A stretch of DNA of 64,000 nucleotides, taken from assembly GCA_963732635.1 (NCBI GenBank), contig CAVTAL010000006.1:1-64000 (forward strand), in the 5' to 3' direction. The DNA comes from JAKFWF01 sp963732635. GTDB lineage: Bacteria; Pseudomonadota; Alphaproteobacteria; Rhizobiales; Hyphomicrobiaceae. The notes beneath the pieces are model-generated. The model was not told the DNA's origin. It saw only the letters and a program-made list of their open reading frames with translations, and made no database searches. This document shows positions 56,976 through 64,000 of this stretch, one piece after another; position 1 is the stretch's first letter, and each line of letters begins with the position of its first letter. The position numbers and the translations under genes are program-made.

Positions 56976-58343
56976 TTACCCGCCCAGTGCGATCAGCTTG
57001 GCCTTGTCAGTCATGATGAACATGCGGCCACCGGCAACGACTGGAGCGATGAAGACGGGGCCGCCGAGATCCTGGGTCGAGACCACCTTGCCGGTTGACG
57101 CCTCCACCGCCGTCAACTGACCCTTGTTCGAGGCAAGCCACAGGAAACCGCCAGCCAGCGTCGGGCCGGACCAAGTGGTGCCCTGCAACTTGGTCGTCCA
57201 CTGGATCTTGCCGTCGCGGCGGGTGATCGCCATCAGCTGGCCGGTGGTATCGACCACGAACACGCTTTCGCCTGCAACCCAAGGCGTCTGGGTGCCTGGC
57301 ACATTGAGCGACCACATCCGCTCGCCGGTACGGGCCTGGTTCGCGACCATGCGGCCGCCATGGCCGACGGCGAACACCATGCCTTGGTCGATCGCCGGGC
57401 GGGCAGCATCGCTGAGGCTTGCGATTGCGGATGCGGACTTGGTGCGTGCGAGGCTCTCCTGCCAGACCTGACCGCCGTCCGACACGCGCAGCGCGACGAT
57501 GTCGCCGGACGGGAACGGCACCACCACCACATCGCCTTCGACGGCGGGGCTCGGGTTCGACATGATGCTGGTCTTGTCGGGCAGGCCGCGGAAGCTCCAC
57601 ATCTCGTTGCCGTCGGTACCGTTGAGGCAGATCATGCGGCCTTCGGTGGTGACGACGAATACGCGATCGGCGGCAGCCGTCGGCGAGGCGCGCACCGGTA
57701 CGCCGACCGACTTCTCCCAGAGTTTCTTGCCGGACTGCGGATCGAGCGCGACAACGGTGCCGAAGCCGGTGGCGGCATAGACGCGGCCATTGTCGGCGGC
57801 GAGGCCTCCGCCGTAGCCCTTTTCGCTCTTTTCCTTTTCCGGCGTCACATCTGTGCGCCACACCGCCGAGCCGCCCGAAAGCGCGAAAGCACTAACGCGG
57901 GCGGCTGCATCGATGGTGTAGACGCGGCCGTCGTAGACGATCGGGCTCGCGGTCAGTTTGCCTGATTTGGACGAGCCGGTACCGGCGTCCGCGCTCCAAG
58001 TCTGACGCACGGCGCTGGCAAGCGCCAGATGGCCGGGGGCGTTGTTTGCTTGCCCACCGGGCTGGGTCCAGCCGTCATTGGCGCGCGGCGGCGGCAATGT
58101 AATCGGCTTGTCGGCGCTGGCGAGGTCACCCGGGATCTTCTCGGCCGCCTGGATCACCGGAATGCGGGTGCCCGGCAGCGGCTTCTGCTTTTCGGCGAAT
58201 GGGTTGAGGTCGCCGATTTTCGGCATGCTGGGCAGGCTATCGGAGCAGCCGGCGAGAGCGCTGGCGGCGATGCCGGCGATCAACGCGATTTGCGCCGCTC
58301 GCCTCGGGCCGTTCCACTCACGTGTGATGCCAACCTCGCCCAT
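56976..58343 (-). CDS. bamB: Outer-membrane assembly lipoprotein BamB
   Basis: 455 residues. The lipoprotein signal ends AASALAGC with Cys33. The body is a PQQ-like eight-bladed propeller with repeated units such as ASPIVYDGRVYTIDAAARVS, PTAAADRVFVVTTEGRMICL and GPTLAGGFLWLASNKGQLTA. BamB helps BamA insert beta-barrel proteins in the outer membrane. The gene follows the YfgM-like gene by 13 bp, as in other proteobacteria. Confidence 0.95.
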   Translation of the reverse strand: MGEVGITREWNGPRRAAQIALIAGIAASALAGCSDSLPSMPKIGDLNPFAEKQKPLPGTRIPVIQAAEKIPGDLASADKPITLPPPRANDGWTQPGGQANNAPGHLALASAVRQTWSADAGTGSSKSGKLTASPIVYDGRVYTIDAAARVSAFALSGGSAVWRTDVTPEKEKSEKGYGGGLAADNGRVYAATGFGTVVALDPQSGKKLWEKSVGVPVRASPTAAADRVFVVTTEGRMICLNGTDGNEMWSFRGLPDKTSIMSNPSPAVEGDVVVVPFPSGDIVALRVSDGGQVWQESLARTKSASAIASLSDAARPAIDQGMVFAVGHGGRMVANQARTGERMWSLNVPGTQTPWVAGESVFVVDTTGQLMAITRRDGKIQWTTKLQGTTWSGPTLAGGFLWLASNKGQLTAVEASTGKVVSTQDLGGPVFIAPVVAGGRMFIMTDKAKLIALGG

Positions 58344-58356
58344 CGGGCTCCCCCGT

Positions 58357-59115
58357 TCACTTCTTCTTCGGTACCTCGGCCGCCTTCGGCGGCTCCGGCG
58401 CCTTGGTAGCCTCAGCCTTTGGCGCCACCGTGGCGGCTGGCGCCGTCGCCGCCAACTCGGCCGCGATAATCGTCGCCATCATCACCTTGACCCGTTCCAG
58501 GATCGACGGCGGCACCTTGCGCTCGCCGAGCAGCAATTCATTGAATTTGCGGGCCTGCTCGAGTTGCCCGTTCTTCAAAGCGGCCAATCCCATCAACTCG
58601 CGCGCCGAAAAGCGCCAGGGATTGGCATTGTCGGTCAAATCGATGAGCCGATTCTGCATCTCGGTCCAGTCGGCCTGATCAACCCGCAATGTTGCGGCCT
58701 GTAGGCGCGCGAAGTCGCCGAGCAGGCGATCGGTGGCGGTGTCCTTGGCGAGCGCATCGTAGGCGGCGACTGCTTCGGCGGCATTGCCGGCCTTGGCGGT
58801 GGCGGCGGCGAGGCGCAGCTTCGACAGCGTCGCGTAGCCGGCCGGCCCGCTGCTGGCGATCTTGGTCAAGGCAGCGGTTGCCTCGTCCGCCTTGCCGCTG
58901 GCGATCAGCCGGGCGGCGGCGTCGTAGGTCGCGCCAGAGGCGTCGATTGCGAGCTTTTGCTGATGCAAATAGGCTTGGTATCCGCCGACGCCGAGCACGA
59001 TGGCGGCGATCGCGGCAATGATATAGGTGCCGTAGTTTTTCCAGATCTTGAGGATCTGCTCGCGACGCATCTCCTCGTCGATTTCGCGGAAAATGGAATC
59101 CTGCTGCTCGGCCAT
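58357..59115 (-). CDS. YfgM-like TPR membrane protein
   Basis: 252 residues from ATG 59115. The N-terminus MAEQQDSIFREIDEEMRREQ is cytoplasmic; one membrane helix (YIIAAIAAIVLGVGGYQAYL, about 30-49) follows, then a periplasmic TPR_21-type region (KADEATAALTKIASSGPAGY) and an Ala/Pro/Lys-rich tail. In E. coli, YfgM joins PpiD at SecY. The yfgM-bamB order is conserved; the usual der gene downstream of bamB is not here. Confidence 0.9.
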   Translation of the reverse strand: MAEQQDSIFREIDEEMRREQILKIWKNYGTYIIAAIAAIVLGVGGYQAYLHQQKLAIDASGATYDAAARLIASGKADEATAALTKIASSGPAGYATLSKLRLAAATAKAGNAAEAVAAYDALAKDTATDRLLGDFARLQAATLRVDQADWTEMQNRLIDLTDNANPWRFSARELMGLAALKNGQLEQARKFNELLLGERKVPPSILERVKVMMATIIAAELAATAPAATVAPKAEATKAPEPPKAAEVPKKK

Positions 59116-59292
59116 GACCTTATACGTCCGCCCCTGTCTGTTGACACAACGCCCCGCCGGCACCCGAGGGATCAGTGCCAAGCCACGCTCATGAGCGCTC
59201 AGACATAGCCAATTGCGGCCCTTCCGCAATGCTGAAGGCACTTTATTTCAGGCTATTTTGCGACCCGGATAACTGTGGATAATGAGCGGGCT

Positions 59293-60609
59293 TCAGCCAA
59301 ACAGCGGGTCGAGCTCGCGGTAGTCGGGCAAATCGGCGCCGATCAAGCGCCCTGACCGCAGCACCGCGCGGTTGGATTGCGGACGCGACAGCAGCTCGGT
59401 CCAGGTCCGCGCGGGCATCGAAACCAGATCCGCCGCCGCTCCGCGCGCGATCCGGCCATGGCCGAAAAAGCCCATAATATCGGCCGGCACCCTGGTAATT
59501 GCCCCGCTCCATTCGCCGAATGGATGGTCCAAATGCGCGATTCGGACCGCTTCTCGGAACACCTCCAGAGCGTCGAGGTCGCCATAGGCGTAGAACGGAT
59601 CCCGCGTATTGTCAGATGCAACGGCAACCTTGATGCCGCGCGCGCGCAATTCGTGCAGCAAGGTTACGCCGCGACCGCGCGGGGTGCGTCCGGCATGCCG
59701 GTCCTGCAGGTACATGTTGCACATCGGCAGCGACACGACGGCGATGTTCGACTTGGCCATCAGGTCCATGGTGGCGGCGACTTCGGATTCCGGTTGGACC
59801 GACAGCGAACAGCAATGACCGACCAGAATCTGGCCCTGAAAGCGATAGCGCAGCGCCGTCTCGGCAATCGTGCGCAGCGACGTGGCGGTGGAATCGAGAC
59901 TTTCATCGACATGAAAATCGAGGTTCCAACCGCGATCGGACGCCACCCGAAACAGCCGGTCGATGCCGGCGGCGAGGTTCGGCGTCATGTAGGTGACGGC
60001 GCCGAGGGTTTGGCCATGGGCGGCGATTGCGGCCGTCACGTCGGCCATGTGGATGTCATCGAGCGCGAGATCGATCGGGAACAGCGGCGAAGCGTCGAGT
60101 TGGATGCGGTCGCGCCAGCGGTCCTTCAACTCGGCATAGACAGGCCACGTAATGTGGGTCTGCTCGATGCGGCTGTCGAGGTGGGTGCGAATGGCGGTGG
60201 TGCCGTGCGCGTAGGCGCAGCGCAGCGCGAATTCCATGCGCGGCATGAGGTCTGACGCCGACCAGTTGGCGGCGCGATCGGCCATCACGGTTTCAAGTGC
60301 GCCCTGGAAGCTACCATTGGGATTCGATGCGCGCGGCCAGATGTGGCCCTTGTCGAGATGGGTGTGGCACTCGACGAATCCCGGCCAGACCATGCCGCGA
60401 TCGAGGTCGATCGAGGGCGCTGTCGTTGGCTTGGTACCGGCGGCTGTGATCGCCGCGATCCGGCCCTCGGCAATCTCGATGTCAACCAGCGCCAATCCCT
60501 CGGCGTCGCCAGCGAGCGCGTCGCCGTCGACGAGGCACACCGGCACGGTTGCCCGCTGCAGGGTGACGCGATCACGCGGCAGATCGTCGAACTTCGTCCG
60601 CCAATGCAT
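59293..60609 (-). CDS. Cytosine-deaminase-like amidohydrolase
   Basis: 438 residues. The metal-binding motifs are in order: ECHTHLDKGH (about residue 80), LDFHVDES (His and Glu, about 232), VGHCCSLS (His) and ASDNTRDPF (Asp). This is the CodA-type arrangement. Family members deaminate cytosine, isoguanine or related rings; specificity cannot be read. It overlaps or abuts the ABC genes (4 bp from the permease stop), so the imported compound is probably a pyrimidine-like ring (inference). Confidence 0.9.
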   Translation of the reverse strand: MHWRTKFDDLPRDRVTLQRATVPVCLVDGDALAGDAEGLALVDIEIAEGRIAAITAAGTKPTTAPSIDLDRGMVWPGFVECHTHLDKGHIWPRASNPNGSFQGALETVMADRAANWSASDLMPRMEFALRCAYAHGTTAIRTHLDSRIEQTHITWPVYAELKDRWRDRIQLDASPLFPIDLALDDIHMADVTAAIAAHGQTLGAVTYMTPNLAAGIDRLFRVASDRGWNLDFHVDESLDSTATSLRTIAETALRYRFQGQILVGHCCSLSVQPESEVAATMDLMAKSNIAVVSLPMCNMYLQDRHAGRTPRGRGVTLLHELRARGIKVAVASDNTRDPFYAYGDLDALEVFREAVRIAHLDHPFGEWSGAITRVPADIMGFFGHGRIARGAAADLVSMPARTWTELLSRPQSNRAVLRSGRLIGADLPDYRELDPLFG

Positions 60610-60613
60610 GGCC

Positions 60614-61474
60614 TCACAACTCCCGCTTGATTGCGCTCTCGTGCCAGCGATGAAGCAAGCGGTGCGAAATCCAGCTGGTCACCAGGAAGATCGCGATGCC
60701 GGCCGATGAAATCATGAACAGGGCCGCGAACATGCGGGGTATCTTGAGATTGTAGCTCGATTCCAGAATGCGGTAGGCGAGGCCGGACGCATTGCCGCCG
60801 GTGCCGGCGACGAACTCGGCGACCACCGCGCCGATCAGCGCGAGGCCGCCGGAGATTTTGAGGCCGCCAAGAAAATACGGCAGGGCGGCGGGTAGCCGCA
60901 GGTAGCGCAACGTCTGCCAGCGCGAGGCGCCATAGAGCCGGAACAGGTCGACCAGATTGTGATCGGCGGAATTGAGCCCGAGGATGGTGTTCGACAGGAT
61001 CGGGAAGAAGGCGACGATCCACGCGCACACCAGCAGCGACAGGTTGATGTCACCGATCCAGATGATGATCAGCGGCGCGATGGCGACCACCGGCGTCACC
61101 TGCAGCACCACGGCATAGGGGAACAGCGATTTCTCCAGCCATTTCGACTGCGTGAACAGGATGGCGAGCGTGACGCCGACCGTCACCGCCGCGACCAGGG
61201 CGGCGAAGGTGATCCGCAACGTCACCCACAGCGAGGTCGAAAGCGTCGGCCAGTCGGCGATCAGGGTTTGCCCGATCAGCAGGGGGCCGGGCAGGACATA
61301 GTGCGGGATGCCCTTGACGCGCACGATCAATTCCCAGGCGACCAGGCCGAGAATGCCGATGGCGATCGGCGCCAGGATGCCCGGCCACGAACTCCGTGCA
61401 ATGCCGAGGATGCGCTGTTCCTCGGCGAACACCGGCCGCGTGGCGCTGTCGGTACCGTCATTTTGAAGCGTCAT
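60614..61474 (-). CDS. ABC transporter permease (SsuC/TauC/ThiX type)
   Basis: 286 residues from ATG 61474, which overlaps the ATPase stop as ATGA. Six predicted helices after an N-terminal arm (ILAPIAIGILGLVAWELIVR is the first). The EAA loop is LFRLYGASRWQTLRYLRLPA. It belongs to the NitT/TauT group that pairs with NMT1/THI5-type binding proteins. Works with the ATPase upstream and the binding protein at the window edge. Confidence 0.93.
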   Translation of the reverse strand: MTLQNDGTDSATRPVFAEEQRILGIARSSWPGILAPIAIGILGLVAWELIVRVKGIPHYVLPGPLLIGQTLIADWPTLSTSLWVTLRITFAALVAAVTVGVTLAILFTQSKWLEKSLFPYAVVLQVTPVVAIAPLIIIWIGDINLSLLVCAWIVAFFPILSNTILGLNSADHNLVDLFRLYGASRWQTLRYLRLPAALPYFLGGLKISGGLALIGAVVAEFVAGTGGNASGLAYRILESSYNLKIPRMFAALFMISSAGIAIFLVTSWISHRLLHRWHESAIKREL

Positions 61475-62211
61475 GCGCCAATCGCCTTCTTCAGGGTCTC
61501 GGAGGCGGTTCGGCAGAGGTGGACATAGTCTTCCGAGGTGCGGAACAGGTCGTCGCGCGGGTAGGGCGAGGCGACCGGCAGATCGGCCATGATGCGACCG
61601 GGGCGCGCCGCCATCACCGCGATGCGCTGCGACAGGTACACGCTCTCGAATACCGAATGCGTCACGAACACCGCCGAGAAACGGCGTTGCCACCACAGCG
61701 CCAGCAGATCGTCATTGAGCTTGTGGCGGGTGATCTCGTCGAGGGCCGCGAACGGCTCGTCCATCAAAAGAATGCGTGGACGGGTGACCAGCGCACGGGC
61801 GATCGACACCCGCATGCGCATGCCGCCCGATAGTTCGCGCGGATAGGAATGCTCAAATCCGGCGAGGCCGACGAGCTTCAATGTCTCGACCGCGGCCGCC
61901 TCGGCTTCACCCTTGGCGCGGCCCTTCAGCTTCAGCGGCATCATGACGTTGCCGAGCGCCGTCGCCCACGGCATCAGCGTCGGTTCCTGGAATACGAAGC
62001 CGAGGTCGGGCTTGGCGTTGGCGCTGCCCTCTGCGCCCCAAACGATCTCGCCGGCGCTGGGCGAAGCGAGGCCGGCCAGCATGCGCAATAGGGTGGACTT
62101 GCCGCAGCCCGAGGGGCCGAGCAGGCTGATGAACTCGCCCTCGCGCAGCGCGATGTTGACATCGTGCACCGCGAGCGTGCCGTTGGCGAACTGCTTCGAG
62201 ACGTGCCGCAC
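61471..62211 (-). CDS. ABC transporter ATP-binding protein (SsuB/TauB type)
   Basis: 246 residues from GTG 62211. Walker A GPSGCGKST, Q-loop GFVFQEPTLMPWATAL, signature LSGGMRMRVSIARAL, Walker B RILLMDEPFAALDE, and VFVTHSVFESVYLS. The first strand is shortened: the protein begins RHVSKQFANG, where relatives have several more residues. In frame, a TAA from a palindromic repeat sits about 50 bp upstream, and no ribosome site is at a good distance. Either the start is weak or the native 5' end has been lost. Confidence 0.88.
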   Translation of the reverse strand: MRHVSKQFANGTLAVHDVNIALREGEFISLLGPSGCGKSTLLRMLAGLASPSAGEIVWGAEGSANAKPDLGFVFQEPTLMPWATALGNVMMPLKLKGRAKGEAEAAAVETLKLVGLAGFEHSYPRELSGGMRMRVSIARALVTRPRILLMDEPFAALDEITRHKLNDDLLALWWQRRFSAVFVTHSVFESVYLSQRIAVMAARPGRIMADLPVASPYPRDDLFRTSEDYVHLCRTASETLKKAIGA

Positions 62212-62233
62212 CGTGACAAGGGTGCGGCGCTCT

Positions 62234-62263
62234 CCCTCTCCCCCTCCTTAAGGGGGAGAGGGT
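62234..62263. repeat. Palindromic repeat (CCCTCTCCCC...GGGGGAGAGGG)
   Basis: A common alphaproteobacterial intergenic palindrome: CCCTCTCCCCCTCCTTAAGG, then GGGAGAGGG. It lies directly upstream of the ABC ATPase and supplies the in-frame TAA mentioned there. Confidence 0.75.
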
Positions 62264-62318
62264 TAGGGTGAGGGGCGGCCACTTGCTCGGATGCGATCAC
62301 GGTAAGGCCAGCCTCCGG

Positions 62319-63034
62319 TGTCGATCGGTCATTGCACGGAAAGCGTGTTGCATGACTTGATGTTCGGCAAAGCCCACCTCTCTCCTCCCGCGTTCCCGGC
62401 CAAGCGCGGCCCAGGTGGAGCGAACTTCATTCGAGGCAAATTACGCGCGCGAGCCGGGATCTTTAACCGTCGCGTGGAAGCATCATGCCCGGCATAACCT
62501 TGTAAAGATCCCGGACAAGCCCGCCCGCGCCATTGTTCTTCACCGAGCCATCTGTGCGGGCTTTCCGGGAACGCGGGAGGAGGGAGGTGGGCTGTCTGCG
62601 AACGTCGAGATGGTGCTCGACGAACTTCCTGAGCTTGCGGCATTGTATTCGGCCTCGAAGCCATGTCGGCGCGCGGGGGCGCGCAACGATGACAAATGCG
62701 TGCGCGGATGCTCGTCGTGTGTCCCGGCCTTCGCCGGGATGACGGCGGTGGGGAGGCAAGCCCCGTTGTCGATCGGTCAAGACACGGAAAGCGTGGCGCC
62801 TGACCTCGATGTTCGAGCAAAGTTTCCCTCCCTCCTCCCGCGTTCCCGGAAAGCCCGCATAGATGTTGCGGTGCGGTTTGAAAGTGCGGGCGGGCTTGTC
62901 CGGGATCTTTGCCAGCTTCTGGCGGGCACCAAGCCTCACCGTTAGAGGTAAAGACCCCGGCTCGTGCGCGGAATTTGCCTTGAGCATCAGCCGAGACAAT
63001 CGGGCCGCGCTTGGCCGGGAAGGCAAGTGGAGTC
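62319..63034. repeat. Large mosaic of inverted and direct repeats
   Basis: About 700 bp between the ABC ATPase and the binding-protein gene. Arms of roughly 200 bp (62377-62587 and 62827-63024) are imperfect inverted copies, anchored by CCTCCCGCGTTCCCGG and by ATCCCGGACAAGCCCGC. Further out, GCCAAGCGCGGCC/GGCCGCGCTTGGC pair too. In addition, TGTCGATCGGTCA with GACTTGATGTTCGG-like following sequence is repeated directly at 62319 and 62766. The centre has a CCCGG-CCTTCG-CCGGG hairpin (about 62715-62745). No gene is supported inside. Confidence 0.75.
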
Positions 63035-63056
63035 AGTGTTGGAACTCCCGCTGCCA

Positions 63057-64000
63057 TCACAACCCAACGCCCTTGTTGACGAAGTCGAGGCTGTAGGCCT
63101 TTTTGATATCGACGCCGGCCGGGAAAACGCCGGTCTTGGTCATGGTGTCGTAGAACCGCTGCCAGCGGTCGGCCGACATGGCGCCGATACCGAGCTTCAA
63201 CGCGTCGCCGGAATTCACGATGCCGCGTTCGTTCATCACCTTCACCGCATAGGCGATCTTCTCGTCGTCCATGTCGGGGTTGTCCTTTTTGATCAGCGCG
63301 TTGGCGGCGGCGTTGCCTTCGCCGTTTTTCATGTAGGCGGCCCAGCCCTCGATGGTCGCGTTGACGAAGCGCTGCACCGCGTCCTTCTTTTCCGCGACGA
63401 GCTTCTGCGAAATGTTGATCGTGGTGTTGTAGTTCTCGAAGCCGGCATCGGCGATCAGGTGGACGACGGGTTCGACGCCAGCCTTGCGGATCGCGAACGG
63501 CTCCGATGACAGGAAGCCCTGCTGCGACGCGGTCTTGTCGGCCAGGAACGGCGCCATGTTGAAGGTGTAGGGCCGGGCCTGCTCGTCGGTGAAACCGAAC
63601 TTGGCTTTAAGGAACGGCCAGAAGCTGTTGCGGCCGCCGGCGCCAACCAGGATCGGCTTGCCTTTCAGCGCCTCGAAACTGTCGTTGCCGACGCCTGGAT
63701 GGGAGATGATGACCTGCGGGTCCTTCTGGAAGATCGATCCGATGCATAGGAACGGCAGGTTCTCGCGGGCATAGTTGATCGCCTCGAACGAGTTCGACAT
63801 CACCATGTCGACGCGGCCGCCGAGCAGCAATTGTGATGGGTTCTGCTGCGGTCCGCCCATGCGGATTTCGGCATCGATGCCGTGCTTTTTATATATGCCG
63901 TTGGCAACTGCGTAATAGAAGCCGCCGTGCTCCGCCTGCGCGCGCCAATTGGTCTGATAGCTGAGCTTGTCGAGGCCTTGCGCAGTGACCTGGGTCAGGA
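63057..64000 (-). CDS. ABC transporter substrate-binding protein (NMT1/THI5-like), 5' end outside window
   Basis: At least 314 residues; the frame runs off the right edge. The N-terminal part visible there reads KLSYQTNWRAQAEHGGFYYA, then NGIYKKHGIDAEIR, followed by MGGPQQNPSQLLLGGRVDMV. The pattern of two lobes (VDMVMSNSFEAINYARENLP; NSFWPFLKAKFGFTDEQARP) is that of NMT1/THI5-type binding proteins, which often bind hydroxymethyl-pyrimidine or nitrate/taurine-like ligands. With the cytosine-deaminase-like gene downstream, a pyrimidine ligand is the best guess. The signal peptide is outside the window. Confidence 0.9.
   Translation of the reverse strand, partial: LTQVTAQGLDKLSYQTNWRAQAEHGGFYYAVANGIYKKHGIDAEIRMGGPQQNPSQLLLGGRVDMVMSNSFEAINYARENLPFLCIGSIFQKDPQVIISHPGVGNDSFEALKGKPILVGAGGRNSFWPFLKAKFGFTDEQARPYTFNMAPFLADKTASQQGFLSSEPFAIRKAGVEPVVHLIADAGFENYNTTINISQKLVAEKKDAVQRFVNATIEGWAAYMKNGEGNAAANALIKKDNPDMDDEKIAYAVKVMNERGIVNSGDALKLGIGAMSADRWQRFYDTMTKTGVFPAGVDIKKAYSLDFVNKGVGL

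Noticed and set aside
62329..63060. Two long minus-strand frames in the repeat mosaic
   Set aside because: They contain the same peptide pieces repeatedly because the DNA is repeated; no family and no ribosome site.

Overview
The window reads as a chromosomal segment of an alphaproteobacterium, most likely Hyphomicrobiales (Rhizobiales; Bradyrhizobium/Xanthobacteraceae-like). The reasons are: the rrn order 16S-tRNAIle-tRNAAla-23S-5S with an enlarged 23S helix 9; high GC; intact cpdR, trmFO, dapE, bamB and a 41-residue bL36; two minus-strand small RNAs of the rhizobial suhB/alpha-r8 type; and several alphaproteobacterial palindromic intergenic repeats. Genus-level placement is inference.

Layout. 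1-4005: end of an rRNA operon closed by a strong terminator. 4099-6865: insertion scar, with a gene tail cut by an IS66 remnant, itself cut by an IS21 remnant, whose far side truncates a short-chain dehydrogenase. 6904-8671: pirin and a divergent LysR regulator. 8754-13935: sugar-type ABC importer operon ending in a HpcH/HpaI aldolase. 14381-15224: ArsR-SRPBCC pair with twin operators. 15941-17731: YciI, DUF998 and GFA proteins. 17784-18604: a 209-residue tyrosine recombinase just downstream of a pair of inverted repeats, resembling an invertible switch. 18589-22250: metallophosphoesterase, then an IS66 element with a perfect 8-bp target duplication, then a possible attachment-site scar.

23032-32497: a peptide-use block, with a five-gene Dpp-type ABC importer in two divergent arms, a CocE/S15 hydrolase and a gamma-glutamyltransferase. 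32500-38150: decayed amidase, a secreted caspase-like protein fused to a TctC-type binding domain, a hydroxyacid dehydrogenase and two IS630 relics, one carrying a 33-T run. 38257-48907: housekeeping genes (TPR protein, rpmJ, tRNA-Val, cpdR, N-formylglutamate amidohydrolase, sRNAs, inositol-monophosphatase-like protein, dapE, MFS exporter, trmFO) with repeat-rich gaps. 49157-56931: truncated GMC oxidoreductase, a GlxA-type regulator with an MttB-family methyltransferase, then a cytochrome b561/ethylbenzene-dehydrogenase-like fusion coupled to a 2Fe-2S flavoreductase. 56976-59115: bamB and a YfgM-like gene. 59293-64000: cytosine-deaminase-like amidohydrolase with an NMT1/THI5-type ABC importer, interrupted by a large mosaic of inverted repeats.

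The items I consider most unusual are the caspase-TctC fusion, the inverted-repeat/recombinase pair, the b561-EB_dh fusion with its reductase, and the inverted-repeat mosaic inside the last ABC locus.
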